Source: Kiritimatiellia bacterium (lineage in GTDB: Bacteria > Verrucomicrobiota > Kiritimatiellia > RFP12 > DVOR01). From it: 64,000 nt of DNA. A program made the translations under genes and the position numbers. Location of the stretch: assembly GCA_017531445.1 (NCBI GenBank), contig JAFXKZ010000002.1:699286-763285 (forward strand). The letters are read 5' to 3'. The notes beneath the pieces are model-generated. The model was not told the origin of the DNA. It saw only the letters and a list, made by a program, of their open reading frames with translations, and ran no database searches. Each line of letters starts with the position of its first letter. The stretch's first letter is position 1. Below are positions 15,580-26,002 of this stretch, piece by piece.

Positions 15580-18500
15580 ATGAACTTTCTCCGTCCGATC
15601 AACGCGCAAAAAGACAGCCGAGGCAAAAAGCATCCGCTGCGCCCGGTGCTCTGGTGGTGTATTCTCCTCCCGGTTCTGCTGCTTGCACTTGTGCTTGCTG
15701 CGCCCACCCTGCTCTCTACCGCAGGTGTACGCAATCTGCTTTTAGCCACCCTCAACCGTCAAATCGCGCCGGCCACCCTTTCAGTGGACACGTGGCAACT
15801 CTGCTGGACACAACCGCAAACGGTTACCAACATCACCTACACCGATCCGGCGGCAGGGCTCACCGCCACACTCCCCTCGCTTACGCTCAATCCGCTTCTG
15901 GAGCTCTTGCCCATAGGGAAAATCCGTGCCGAAATCGCGCTTCAATCCCCCACCCTCCACTGGGATGCCGCCGCGCTTACAGCGCAGAAACCTCCGGCAA
16001 CAACCGTTACCACGGAGCCAACACCTCCAGCCGATACTGCCGCAGAAACGCCTGCGATTCTTCTTCCTGCATGGGACATTGCCCTCCGGCTGAACATCAC
16101 TGATGCGACCTTCATCTCGCCGCAGTTGCCGCAACCAATACTACAGCGCGGCGACTTCTCCCTGCACCTCCCGGCGCGGGATGCGCCCATTCAGCTCACA
16201 CTTTCTTCGCAATGCCTTGCCGCGCCCCTTACGGCAACGGCAACGCTCTGTCCGCTCACAGAGCTTGTGGCAGCAGGTGTTTCTCCCCGCGCCTTGCAGG
16301 AAGCCCGGGTGCAGTTTGACGCCCCCTGGGCACAATTGATGTTTCAGGCAACGGCCACAGAAAAATCGCTTCCGGAGGCCTCGCTTGATTTCACCTTGGA
16401 GGCAGGTCGGGCCTTTTCACGCTTGCGTCCATTGGATCTGCTGCCGCAAGCGCTCAACAGTGTCTCCGGAGCCATCACCCTGAAAGCCGCACTCGCCCCG
16501 ACCGGAAACGGGAACTTCCAGACAACCTGCTCGCTCACCGGCAAGGAATTCGCCTTTGCCTATGATGGGAAAACGCTGCTTTGCGAACCCTCCATTACCG
16601 CCAATCTGCTGTTGATTCCGGAGCATCCGCTGGAAAGCCGTCTCCATCAACTTGACGTCCGCCTGCCGGGGGTAAGCGTTCGTGGCGCGGGTACGCTCAA
16701 TGACTGCACCCTGGAAGCCTCCTTTGACACGGCAGCATTCTGGACAACATTTGCGCCATTCATCGGTGCGTATCCCTTGTTACAACCTTTCACCGCCACA
16801 CTTTCTGCCGCGCTGCACCATCAGTCGCTGGAGCTTTCCGCGGCACTTCACCACCGGCAACGCGCCATCGGCTCTCTCTCGCTCAAAGCTGACGGACTTG
16901 ACGTTGAAGCGCAATCGGTGCAAGCCTTGAAGCTCAACAGCCGCTGGTCGCTTGAAGACCTCCTGGCTATCGTCTCGCACCTGCCCAAAACAAGCGTTGC
17001 CAAAGGGGAACTCTATGCCAATCTTGCCGCCAAAGGGTCGATCGACCATCTGGAAGCCGAGGCTCTGTTTGCCTGCCAGAACGCAACACTCCGTTCAACG
17101 GCATGGACCATCGTTGCGCCGCAACTGGCCAAAGGCGAAGCTAAATTCGTTCTGGAAAACGACCGTCTCGCGCTTCGCTCGCTCGCACTTTCCTCGCCTA
17201 TCGCCACCCTCTCCGGCGAAGCAGACGTGCAATTCTCCCCCTCACCTACAGGCGCATTCCGCATTACCGGAGAACTTTTGCCCGAAACACTTTTCAAAAC
17301 ATGGCGCAACTGGGGAAAAGACGAGACGCCTTTCCAGATGAACGGCACCCTTTCCTGCGCCCTTTCCGGTACATTGCAAGCGCAAACACTGAATACTGCT
17401 GCAACGGTTCAAACCGAAAATCTGCAGTTCCACCCCAAAAACAGCGACCCGCTCCCCCTGCCGTTCAAGCTCCAACTCAATGCCGACCTTCAAAAACAAG
17501 GTGCCACCCTGAAGCACTGTGCGTTTACAATGCAAGGGCTTGAGGTCAACGGCAAAGGTGCGCTCGCGCTTCCCGATGGACAGCTCGCCCTGACAGGGGA
17601 ATGGACGCCCGACTTCGACACGCTCTTTACCACACTGCCGCCACTGGCAAAACACCGCGGGACGTTCGCCATTTCCGGGCGGCATCCCAACGCTTTTACC
17701 TTTGAAACGCCCCTCTTTCACGGGCTTCCGGGGATTGTCAATTACGGAAGAGGCTCCACCACGCTCGCCTTTGATACACTGACGTGCCCCGGACTGGACG
17801 TTCCGGGCGGGCGGCTTGCCTTTACATTGGCTGAAGGTGTCGCCGCGCTCGATGGCGAACTCGCTGTCAACAACGGTAAACTCTTCCTGCATCCGCGCCT
17901 TTCCTATGAGGGCACCGACCCGGTACTGACATGGAAACCCGACCACCCCGTATTGGAAAAGGTGCAATTGACGCCCAAGCTCTTTGATACCACGATTGCC
18001 GCACTCAGTCCATTGCTCATCGGCTCTGCCTCTCCCTCGGGAGCACTCTCGCTCACCTGCAACGCACTCCGTCTGCCACTTACACCGCAAATGAAGACGG
18101 CTGTAACCGCCGCTTTCACTCTTCAAACCGAAAACTGCCAACTGCACCCCAATGGTGCTGTTCGCGACATCCTCAACGTGATTTCCGAACGCTCGTCCGC
18201 GTTGCGACTGGATGACCAAACCTTTCGGGTCAACATCGATCAAGGTCTGCTCGTTACCGACCCCATCCATTTTCGGATCGAAGCACTCAAAGTGTCGTGC
18301 GAGGGAAAGACCAATCTCGCCACGCAAACGATTGATTACCGTGTAACAATCCCCTTGACGGCGCAACTGCTGGGGCGTTCGCTCGCCAAACACGCCAAAC
18401 CGGGCCAAACAGTGGTCTTACCTGTCCATGGCACGATGACACAACCTAAAGTTGACACCACGCCACTGGCGAATGCGGTCAGTTCGGTCGCCGTGGAAAG

Positions 18501-18651
18501 AGCAAAGCAAAAGCTCTCTGAGAAGTTGGACAAAGCACTTCAAAAGCGCGCCCGCAAAGCCGCAAAGCCGCCCGAAAGCGGGCGATCCCCGGAGAAAGCC
18601 TCGCCGGAAGACGCATTGGAAGAGGCGTTACGCAACCTTTTCCGGCACTAG
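15580..18651 (+). CDS. AsmA/TamB-like large envelope protein
   Basis: This 1023-residue protein has one N-terminal transmembrane helix (about residues 17-38, LWWCILLPVLLLALVLAAPTL) followed by a very long beta-rich repetitive periplasmic region. It ends with an AsmA-like C-terminal domain (VISERSSALRLDDQTFRVNIDQGLL, then TQTIDYRVTIPLTAQL). Such proteins form long hydrophobic grooves thought to carry phospholipids between the membranes. The last 50 residues are basic and Pro/Ala-rich. The start at 15580 is chosen because GAGG lies 7 bases upstream; an in-frame start 11 codons earlier has no site. The small zinc-ribbon gene follows after 29 bases. Confidence 0.75.
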   Translation: MNFLRPINAQKDSRGKKHPLRPVLWWCILLPVLLLALVLAAPTLLSTAGVRNLLLATLNRQIAPATLSVDTWQLCWTQPQTVTNITYTDPAAGLTATLPSLTLNPLLELLPIGKIRAEIALQSPTLHWDAAALTAQKPPATTVTTEPTPPADTAAETPAILLPAWDIALRLNITDATFISPQLPQPILQRGDFSLHLPARDAPIQLTLSSQCLAAPLTATATLCPLTELVAAGVSPRALQEARVQFDAPWAQLMFQATATEKSLPEASLDFTLEAGRAFSRLRPLDLLPQALNSVSGAITLKAALAPTGNGNFQTTCSLTGKEFAFAYDGKTLLCEPSITANLLLIPEHPLESRLHQLDVRLPGVSVRGAGTLNDCTLEASFDTAAFWTTFAPFIGAYPLLQPFTATLSAALHHQSLELSAALHHRQRAIGSLSLKADGLDVEAQSVQALKLNSRWSLEDLLAIVSHLPKTSVAKGELYANLAAKGSIDHLEAEALFACQNATLRSTAWTIVAPQLAKGEAKFVLENDRLALRSLALSSPIATLSGEADVQFSPSPTGAFRITGELLPETLFKTWRNWGKDETPFQMNGTLSCALSGTLQAQTLNTAATVQTENLQFHPKNSDPLPLPFKLQLNADLQKQGATLKHCAFTMQGLEVNGKGALALPDGQLALTGEWTPDFDTLFTTLPPLAKHRGTFAISGRHPNAFTFETPLFHGLPGIVNYGRGSTTLAFDTLTCPGLDVPGGRLAFTLAEGVAALDGELAVNNGKLFLHPRLSYEGTDPVLTWKPDHPVLEKVQLTPKLFDTTIAALSPLLIGSASPSGALSLTCNALRLPLTPQMKTAVTAAFTLQTENCQLHPNGAVRDILNVISERSSALRLDDQTFRVNIDQGLLVTDPIHFRIEALKVSCEGKTNLATQTIDYRVTIPLTAQLLGRSLAKHAKPGQTVVLPVHGTMTQPKVDTTPLANAVSSVAVERAKQKLSEKLDKALQKRARKAAKPPESGRSPEKASPEDALEEALRNLFRH

Positions 18652-18680
18652 CCCTGCAAACGAAGACGGAGCATACGGGT

Positions 18681-19298
18681 ATGGCAGATTGGAATATACG
18701 CCCACGCGCACTGCAGTGTTCAAACTGCGGAACAGACTTTCCCCCGAAGTCCAAAGGACACACCTTGCTGCACACCACTCCCGAAGGGCACCTCCGGAAA
18801 GACCTCTGTGAAGGCTGTTACAACGCCTTGGACCGCGCAACTCTCGGCATCACCTCCGCCGAATGGCCATTCACAGTGCCGGAGACGCCAACGAAACGCT
18901 CCGGCAAAGCGGCACCGGTTCAAAAAGAAACGGCCATCCAACTGCTCCGCAAACTCGTTATCCGCGATGCCGAAAAGGATATTGAAGCGATCTATGTGCT
19001 GGCGATTCTTCTGGAGCGCAGCAAGCAATTCATTGAACGTGATGTGCAGCACTCTACCGACGGGAAAACGCTCCGTCACTACGAATTTCGTCCCACCGGA
19101 GAGCTTTTCACCATTAAAGCCCCCAACATCCGCCCCGATGATCTGCCGTTTGTCCAGCAACGCGTCATCGATTTACTGGAAGGGCGCGAACGCATCCTGC
19201 CCCCGGTGCCCGAACCACCCTGTGCGAAGCTCAAACGCTACCGGAAGAATATGCGGCAACGGCAGGGCGTCATGAAACGTTATTTGAGAAGAGGTTAA
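18681..19298 (+). CDS. Zinc-ribbon hypothetical protein
   Basis: This 205-residue protein has two CxxC pairs in the first 45 residues (CSNCGTDF and LCEGCYN), consistent with a zinc ribbon. The helical centre, with LRKLVIRDAEKDIEAIYVLAILLERSKQF, is followed by a mixed segment and a very basic tail. The centre looks like a cytoplasmic protein conserved in related bacteria, as far as I recall; I cannot name it. It lies in a tight run with the next gene (1 base gap), polA and mfd, so it may belong to a DNA or RNA metabolism operon. The start has no strong ribosome site. Confidence 0.75.
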   Translation: MADWNIRPRALQCSNCGTDFPPKSKGHTLLHTTPEGHLRKDLCEGCYNALDRATLGITSAEWPFTVPETPTKRSGKAAPVQKETAIQLLRKLVIRDAEKDIEAIYVLAILLERSKQFIERDVQHSTDGKTLRHYEFRPTGELFTIKAPNIRPDDLPFVQQRVIDLLEGRERILPPVPEPPCAKLKRYRKNMRQRQGVMKRYLRRG

Positions 19299-19299
19299 C

Positions 19300-19719
19300 G
19301 TGGAAAATTGGCTTTATTATCTCGGCTGTTCATTGGCTATTACGCTGCTGACGCTCCTTATCTGGTGGTGGAACCGTGGCGCACAACGGCGACGATTCCA
19401 CCGTGTTTTCCCCAAAAACAACCATCCCTTCTGGACGGTAGAGGAGGCACTCTTTCTGGCACTGATTGAGAAAGCCTACCATCTGCCTTTCGGTTGGGCC
19501 AAACGATTGCCGCCCTCTTCCACTCCCATGGGGCTTTATCTGGTACTTTACCCGGAACATTGTATCTATGACGCCTGTGAGAATGAACAGTTTGTAAGCG
19601 CACTCCGGCGTCAATTGCAATCACGTCTGCCGCAAGAGCCGCTCACACAAACATTTGAAATGCTTGTCTCACTCTGGCATGAAGCACGGCAACACGTCCC
19701 TTCCATCCAAGAACCCTGA
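19300..19719 (+). CDS. Small membrane-anchored hypothetical protein
   Basis: This 139-residue protein begins with GTG. It has an N-terminal transmembrane helix (WLYYLGCSLAITLLTLLIWWW, residues 4-24), a short basic patch and a cytosolic alpha/beta part with no motif that I know. GAAGAGG about 7 bases before the GTG supports this start. It is wedged between the zinc-ribbon gene and polA with 1- and 13-base gaps, so all are probably one transcript. Confidence 0.7.
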   Translation: MENWLYYLGCSLAITLLTLLIWWWNRGAQRRRFHRVFPKNNHPFWTVEEALFLALIEKAYHLPFGWAKRLPPSSTPMGLYLVLYPEHCIYDACENEQFVSALRRQLQSRLPQEPLTQTFEMLVSLWHEARQHVPSIQEP

Positions 19720-19732
19720 AAGAGCTCCTGCC

Positions 19733-22429
19733 ATGTCCGCTACCAAAGGTAAACTCATCGTTGTTGACCTGATGCCGATTCTCTATCGCGGGTACTTTGT
19801 CTTTCTCAGCAAACCGCGCCGAACCGCCAGCGGCATCAACACCTCCTCGCTCTCCCTTCTTGCCTCGACGCTTGAACAGCTTATCCGCAAATTCAATCCC
19901 ACACATCTGGCGATTGCCATGGAAAGCCAAACGCCCACCTTCCGGCATACGCGTTATCCGGAATACAAAGCGCAACGCGAAAAGATGCCGGAAGACATTG
20001 CCGCCGCCATCCAACAATCACAAGAGCTTGCCGACGCGTGGGGCATCCCGTTGATTCAAGTAAATGGATATGAGGCGGACGATATTCTCGGAACATTGGC
20101 AACACGTGGCGTGAACGCAGGCTTTGAAGTCATCGTCGCCTCCCCGGATAAAGACTTGGGACAACTTGCTGCGCCGGGCATCTCCATCTATCGCCCCGGC
20201 GAAAACGCTCCGCTCTCCGCCGAAGAGATCGCCCGCCAGTGGCAGCTCCCTTCCGCCGCGCACCTTGTAGACTATCTTGCACTGGCAGGTGACAGCAGTG
20301 ACAACATCCCCGGTGTGCCCGGAATCGGTCCAAAGACTGCCGTTAAACTGTTGACCGAATACGACACGCTGGAAGCCTTGCTCAAGGCCGCACCCACAAT
20401 CAAAGGAAAAAGCGGTGCGCTTCTGACAGCCCATCAGGATCTGGCGCGCTTAAGCAAAGAACTCGTTACCATTGTGCGTGATGTGCCGTTGGAACTTGAC
20501 TGGGAAGCTCTGCGCGTTCCCACACCACAAGCCGAAACCCTCGCTCCCGTATTGAAACATTACGAGCTCAAAAAAATCGCACAGCAGCTCAACCTTTCCC
20601 TTGAAGCAGCAGAAAACCAGGCGGCATTTGATTTCGATGCCCCCGCCACCCCTACCGAAAAAGCCTATACGTTTGAAACCATCACAACGCAAACGCAGCT
20701 TCAAGAGGTTGTCGCCCGCTTGCTGAAAGAGACCCGGGAGGTTGGCCTTGCCACGCTCTCCGCTCCCGATACGAACACCTTTTCATGTGCCTTTGCACTT
20801 GAAGACGGTCGTGGATGGTGTGTCACATTTGAAGCATCCCGACAGCAGGACGCTCCCGACTTCGCCGCATTTCTCCCATTACTTACGTCTGGCAGCATCC
20901 AAAAGGTTATTCATGGTGCGCGGGAATTAAAAACATTTCTCTACACCCATTCCGGGACTTCTGCCGCCAATCTCAAAGATACGCTTCTTGAACACTATCT
21001 TTGTGCCGTAACCGAACGGCATGAATTGGAAATGCTCATCGTGTCAGTGCTCCAAGATCACCCGCGATACCCAATGCCGGCACTTGCAGAAGTACACGAA
21101 CCCCTGCACCGGAGCGAACTGCAATACGCATTGACCGAGCGCGCCTGGATGACGCTTCGCCTCCATAAACACTTGGAAGCACAATTGAAAGCGATGCAAC
21201 TGACGACATTGCTTGAGACGTGCGAAGAACCGCTTTCAGACACACTTCTGCAAATGGAACGCGCAGGCATCCGCATTGACCTGCCGGCCTTGCGCAATTT
21301 CCGGGCCGAACTTGAGGGCGAAATCATCCAATTGGAACTCGCCATTCGCGATTACACCGGTGCGGGAATCAATCTGGCTTCTCCCAAACAAGTTGGCGAA
21401 TTTCTCTTTGGCGATCTGAAGCTTGACCCCTCCATCAAACGCACCGCCCGTGGACAATTTCCCACCAATGAAGAACTGTTGTTGAAGCAACGCGACAAGC
21501 ATCCGGTTATTGATCTGCTTCTGGACTGGCGCGCTTGTGTGAAGCTCAAGAACACGTATGTCGATCGTCTTCCCGAACACATCCATCCGGAAGACGGAAG
21601 AATCCACACTACCTTTCATCAGACGCTTACCGATACCGGACGCCTCTCCTCCTCCGATCCCAACCTCCAAAACATTCCCATCCGCACCGAACGCGGACAA
21701 CGTATCCGCGCAGCGTTCGTGGCACGCGATGCAGATTGGGTGCTTCTCTCGGCAGACTATTCACAGGTTGAGCTCCGCTTGATGGCAGCAATGAGCGGCG
21801 ATCCGCAAATGATTGCCGCCTTCAGAAGAGGAGAAGATATCCACGCACAAACAGCAGCAGCGGTCTATAATGTTCCGTTGAACGAGGTGACCCCACAGCA
21901 ACGCTCACGTTGCAAAATGGTAAATTTCGGCATTCTCTACGGCATCTCTGCCTTTGGCTTGGCAGAACGCCTCCGCATTCCCAGAAGAGAAGCTCAACAA
22001 CTCATTGAAGCGGTTTTCACACACTATCCCTCTGTCAAAACCTATATGGAGCATCTGATTGCAATCGCCCGGGAAAAAGGATATGCGGAAACTCACTTCG
22101 GACGGCGGCGACCGCTCCCGGATTTGAACTCACGGAACGGTGCCGTCCGTGCCGCAGCAGAACGGATTGCCCTCAATATGCCGATTCAAGGCACGGCGGC
22201 CGACATCATCAAATATGCCATGGTGCGTATTCAAAAAGCCCTTAACGACCGCAAGTTGAAAACGCAGATGTTGCTGCAAATTCACGACGAACTGCTCTTT
22301 GAAGTGCCGAAATCCGAAATCGAAACCGTTACGCCTTTAATTAAAGAGACCATGGAAACGGTTGTAACGCTTCCGGTGGCCCTTCCGGTAGTCATCGCAC
22401 ACGCAAACGATTGGCTGACGGCACACTGA
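19733..22429 (+). CDS. polA: DNA polymerase I
   Basis: This 898-residue protein fills gaps and removes RNA primers. The N-terminal 5'-3' nuclease (about 1-290) has LALAGDSSDNIPGVPGIGPKTA, with the helix-hairpin-helix and metal aspartates. The central 3'-5' exonuclease-like domain (about 310-490) seems inactive: the Asp-x-Glu motif is replaced by VGLATLSAPD. The polymerase domain has motif A (LLSADYSQVELRL), motif B (RSRCKMVNFGILYGISAFG) and motif C (LQIHDELLFEV). The start at 19733 gives the usual N-terminus; a longer frame runs into the previous gene. mfd follows after 16 bases. Confidence 0.96.
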   Translation: MSATKGKLIVVDLMPILYRGYFVFLSKPRRTASGINTSSLSLLASTLEQLIRKFNPTHLAIAMESQTPTFRHTRYPEYKAQREKMPEDIAAAIQQSQELADAWGIPLIQVNGYEADDILGTLATRGVNAGFEVIVASPDKDLGQLAAPGISIYRPGENAPLSAEEIARQWQLPSAAHLVDYLALAGDSSDNIPGVPGIGPKTAVKLLTEYDTLEALLKAAPTIKGKSGALLTAHQDLARLSKELVTIVRDVPLELDWEALRVPTPQAETLAPVLKHYELKKIAQQLNLSLEAAENQAAFDFDAPATPTEKAYTFETITTQTQLQEVVARLLKETREVGLATLSAPDTNTFSCAFALEDGRGWCVTFEASRQQDAPDFAAFLPLLTSGSIQKVIHGARELKTFLYTHSGTSAANLKDTLLEHYLCAVTERHELEMLIVSVLQDHPRYPMPALAEVHEPLHRSELQYALTERAWMTLRLHKHLEAQLKAMQLTTLLETCEEPLSDTLLQMERAGIRIDLPALRNFRAELEGEIIQLELAIRDYTGAGINLASPKQVGEFLFGDLKLDPSIKRTARGQFPTNEELLLKQRDKHPVIDLLLDWRACVKLKNTYVDRLPEHIHPEDGRIHTTFHQTLTDTGRLSSSDPNLQNIPIRTERGQRIRAAFVARDADWVLLSADYSQVELRLMAAMSGDPQMIAAFRRGEDIHAQTAAAVYNVPLNEVTPQQRSRCKMVNFGILYGISAFGLAERLRIPRREAQQLIEAVFTHYPSVKTYMEHLIAIAREKGYAETHFGRRRPLPDLNSRNGAVRAAAERIALNMPIQGTAADIIKYAMVRIQKALNDRKLKTQMLLQIHDELLFEVPKSEIETVTPLIKETMETVVTLPVALPVVIAHANDWLTAH

Positions 22430-22445
22430 TGCTTCTTCCCCAAAC

Positions 22446-25400
22446 ATGAAACGGCTGAGCGACCTCGTTCCAAAGTTTAATACTCTCCTTGGTGCCATTC
22501 TCCCACGCAAGGAGCCGCGCTTTGCCACCGGAGACCTCCCGCTTCCCGTTGCAGTTCTTACGGCATTATCCATCGGCAAAAAGCGACGGATGCTCCTTTT
22601 GCCTACACCTGAACTTGCGGAAAGAGCACTTGCCGATGCAGCCCTGTTCGCCCCCAAGCTTCCACTGCTTCCGCTCACCCCCGCCGATGATGAGAATGCG
22701 CTCCGTACAGGTGAACGCATCGCACAAGTGCGCCAGATTCTAACAATGAAAGAGGCGTGTCTCATCGTTACATCGCTCCATGCATTGTTGCAACCTATTC
22801 CCGACCCCGAGCAGCTCGACACAGAAACCCAAACCCTTTCCATTGGCAAGACGCTGAACTTTGACTCATTGCCGGAAAACTTGTGCCAGATGGGGTATCA
22901 GCGTGAAGAAATGGTCGTAGAGCCACTCACCTTTGCCATTCACGGAGGCATTCTTGATCTTTGGGCAAGTGGCGATGAGATGCCGGCACGCATTGAATTC
23001 TTTGGCGATGAGATTGAAAGCATCCGCCGTTTTGATCCTGCAACACAATGCTCTACCCAGCGCATAAACGCTGTCTGCCTTCCCCCGACACCCCGCGCAA
23101 AATTCAAAACAGTTCAATTGTTTCCGCTCCTTGATGATTGCGCAATAACCCTTTATGATTGGCCGGAGATTGAGACACTTTATGCGCAATTGGAGCAGGC
23201 TGCTTCAGCAAAGCTGCTCTCACACGATCGCTTCCACCAACATCTCTCAGCACGTAAAGCGCGCAGTTGTTATATCGGAGAGCCTCTCTTCTCCGGCATT
23301 CCTTCGGTTGCACTCGCAGCACAACCCATCAATGGCGTTGCCGAAATTGCCGGAAAAGGCGGTGCACATCACCCCGATTTCTACACACGCATCCGGAAAG
23401 AACTTCTTGCCGATTTAGACACGCGTTCCCGGAAGAAAGAGGCAGTCGTTCTCTGCGTTGACTCTGCAGCCGCCTGTGAAATCCTTGCAAACGAACTGCC
23501 GCCCGATTCGCCAATTCCGCTATTATCCGCCCCACTTTCGGAAGGGTTCACGCTTAAAAACCTGAATCTTACGGTTGTCACCCAGCGAGATCTCTATCCA
23601 ATCAAACGCACATGGCAGGCAGTCCGCCGGATGAAATCTGCCGCAGGGCAACGGTTGGAATATTCATTTGACGTTGAACCGGGCGAATTAGTCGTCCATC
23701 TTGCTCACGGCATTGGCCGTTTTGTCGGACTTACAGAAATCGATTTGAACGGCAAACGTTCCGAAGTTTTCACGTTGGAATATGCCAATGGAGCCAAGCT
23801 TCATGTGCCGACGACACATGCGCATCTGCTCTCTCGTTACATCGGTCCGGCCACGGGTAAAGTCCGTCTGCACTCACTTGATGGGAAACGATGGCAACAT
23901 GAAAAAGAGGCTGCCAGCAAGAGTATTGAAGATCTCGCCGTCAGCCTCTTGGAAACGCAAGCACGCCGGAGAGTGGTGCCCGGCTTCCCCTTTGACCTTT
24001 CAGACCCGTGGATTGCAGAGTTTGAGGCCTTGTTTCCATGGCAGGAAACCCCCGATCAAGCGCGTGTGATCGCCGAGGTGAAAAAGGATATGGCTGCACC
24101 TGTCGCCATGGATCGTCTTCTCTGTGGTGATGCCGGCTATGGGAAAACAGAGGTGGCCATGCGCGCTGCCTTCATCGCCGTAACCAACCATAAACAGGTC
24201 GCCCTTCTTGCTCCGACGACCGTCTTGGCGGAACAACACTACGCCACCTTTTGCGATCGCATGGCGCATTTCCCAATCCGCATCGAAGTCTTGTCGCGCT
24301 TTCGTTCAACAACCACCCGGCAGAAAATTCGCAACGCGACCGAACGTGGAGAAGTTGACATCCTTATCGGCACGCACGCGCTTCTCTCTGAAAACGTAAA
24401 CTTCAAAGAATTAGGTTTGCTCATAATTGATGAAGAGCAGCGCTTTGGCGTAGCTCACAAGGAGCGTCTCAAGCGGATTCGTGCGCTTGTTGATGTGCTT
24501 ACCATGAGCGCAACGCCCATCCCAAGGACACTTTACCTCTCACTTACCGGTGCCCGCGACCTCTCACTGATTCAAACACCGCCACTGAATCGCGTGGCTG
24601 TTGAAACAATTATCCAACGCGATGAAGATGCACTCCTTGCGGCGGCCATTCGCAAAGAACTTGCCAGAGGCGGTCAAGTATTCTACCTTTACAATCGTGT
24701 TCACACCATTGGGCGCACCTACGCTCGCCTTCAAGCCCTCGTTCCCGAAGCCAGAATTCTCATCGGCCATGGGCAGATGTCGCCACGTGAACTCGCCGAG
24801 ACAATGCAAACATTTGAACGGGGAGAGGCGGATGTCCTGCTCTGCACAACTATTATTGAAAGCGGCATTGACATCCCGAAAGCCAATACTATCCTTATTG
24901 ACCGGGCAGACCGTTTCGGTCTTGCCGACTTGTATCAATTGCGGGGGCGTGTAGGACGCTCTTCGGTCAAAGGGTTTGCCTATTTACTGTTGCCGCAAGA
25001 CGGTTACATCGACAGCGACAGCAAACGCCGCCTTCAGGCACTTCGCAGGCACAGCGGACTTGGCGCAGGATACGCCATTGCTATGCGCGACCTGGAGATC
25101 AGAGGTTCCGGAAATCTTCTTGGCGCAGCGCAAAGCGGTCACATCGCCGCAATCGGCTTCGGGCTCTATTGCCAACTGCTCCGCAGGACGGTCGCACGGC
25201 TCAAGGGCGAAACCATCCCGAATCTGGTTGATGTGGAACTCGCTTTCGACTTCCTTGATGCCTCCCCCGGTTCAGAGGGCGACAATGCAGCCTCCATTCC
25301 CTATGATTACGTGGAAGATGACGCACAACGGATGAATGTCTACCGGCGTCTGGCAGAAGCGGCGTTCCCCTCGGAATTGGAGGCACTCAAAGCCGAACTC

Positions 25401-25634
25401 GCCGACCGCTATGGTCCACTTCCCATTGCTGCAGTGCGCACCTTTGCGCTTGCGCGGCTGCGAATGTTGGCTGCGGAGAAATCGCTCGCCAAAGTGGAAG
25501 TCACCCATCACCGCCTCAACTGTTACGCCAAACTCAACCATGCGCCGGTGCGCCACTATACACGCCTGCCCTTACCGGATGAATCCCCGGATCGACGTCT
25601 TACCCGCCTTTACAAGCTGCTTGAATCCCTCTAG
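22446..25634 (+). CDS. mfd: Transcription-repair coupling factor
   Basis: This 1062-residue translocase removes RNA polymerase stalled at lesions and recruits UvrA. The N-terminal UvrB-like part includes LDLWASGDEMPARIEFFGDEIESIRRFD. The RNA-polymerase-interaction segment has GELVVHLAHGIGRFVGL. The helicase core has Walker A GDAGYGKTEVAMRAAF, box II IIDEEQRFGV, SATPIPRTLYLSLTGARDLS and RAD-like RVGRSSVKGFAYLLLP. The C-terminal TRCF domain closes the protein. Length is a little below the 1150 residues of E. coli Mfd. uvrA lies 10 kb downstream in another operon. It is a confident assignment. Confidence 0.96.
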   Translation: MKRLSDLVPKFNTLLGAILPRKEPRFATGDLPLPVAVLTALSIGKKRRMLLLPTPELAERALADAALFAPKLPLLPLTPADDENALRTGERIAQVRQILTMKEACLIVTSLHALLQPIPDPEQLDTETQTLSIGKTLNFDSLPENLCQMGYQREEMVVEPLTFAIHGGILDLWASGDEMPARIEFFGDEIESIRRFDPATQCSTQRINAVCLPPTPRAKFKTVQLFPLLDDCAITLYDWPEIETLYAQLEQAASAKLLSHDRFHQHLSARKARSCYIGEPLFSGIPSVALAAQPINGVAEIAGKGGAHHPDFYTRIRKELLADLDTRSRKKEAVVLCVDSAAACEILANELPPDSPIPLLSAPLSEGFTLKNLNLTVVTQRDLYPIKRTWQAVRRMKSAAGQRLEYSFDVEPGELVVHLAHGIGRFVGLTEIDLNGKRSEVFTLEYANGAKLHVPTTHAHLLSRYIGPATGKVRLHSLDGKRWQHEKEAASKSIEDLAVSLLETQARRRVVPGFPFDLSDPWIAEFEALFPWQETPDQARVIAEVKKDMAAPVAMDRLLCGDAGYGKTEVAMRAAFIAVTNHKQVALLAPTTVLAEQHYATFCDRMAHFPIRIEVLSRFRSTTTRQKIRNATERGEVDILIGTHALLSENVNFKELGLLIIDEEQRFGVAHKERLKRIRALVDVLTMSATPIPRTLYLSLTGARDLSLIQTPPLNRVAVETIIQRDEDALLAAAIRKELARGGQVFYLYNRVHTIGRTYARLQALVPEARILIGHGQMSPRELAETMQTFERGEADVLLCTTIIESGIDIPKANTILIDRADRFGLADLYQLRGRVGRSSVKGFAYLLLPQDGYIDSDSKRRLQALRRHSGLGAGYAIAMRDLEIRGSGNLLGAAQSGHIAAIGFGLYCQLLRRTVARLKGETIPNLVDVELAFDFLDASPGSEGDNAASIPYDYVEDDAQRMNVYRRLAEAAFPSELEALKAELADRYGPLPIAAVRTFALARLRMLAAEKSLAKVEVTHHRLNCYAKLNHAPVRHYTRLPLPDESPDRRLTRLYKLLESL

Positions 25635-25858
25635 CGAATTCTATTCAATTCCACACGCTCTGCAACACAGTTTCCCTGTTGCGCCCTTGCACCCCCTGCT
25701 CCCTTTCAACCACAGATGAACGTGTGCATCACCTTGTGCCGATGCAGTCTTATCCCGGGAACGGCTCTAAACCGCACACGCATTCCCTACATTCTTTGAA
25801 CTTCCCGCCCCTTTCCCTGCGAAACCGGAATCTCAAACATTTAATCGTTCTGTTTCTT

Positions 25859-25966
25859 TCAGGCACCCAAAATCAAGCCTACGCCATACGAGAGTGCCCC
25901 CGCCATCGCCAAGAAGCCGGAGAAGTTCAGCGTCGGCTGCCGCGGTACAATCCACGTCCCCTGCAA
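25859..25966 (-). pseudogene. Possible orphan C-terminal membrane-helix fragment
   Basis: A minus-strand frame of 35 codons from a TTG encodes a Gly/Ala-rich hydrophobic stretch, WIVPRQPTLNFSGFLAMAGA, followed by LSYGVGLILGA and a stop. It reads like the last helix of a membrane protein. There is no ribosome site or upstream body, so if real it is a gene remnant. The alternative is chance; confidence is low. Confidence 0.2.
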
Positions 25967-26002
25967 TCCCTTTTAACGAAAGGCAAAGGTTGGCACAGTC
26001 AA

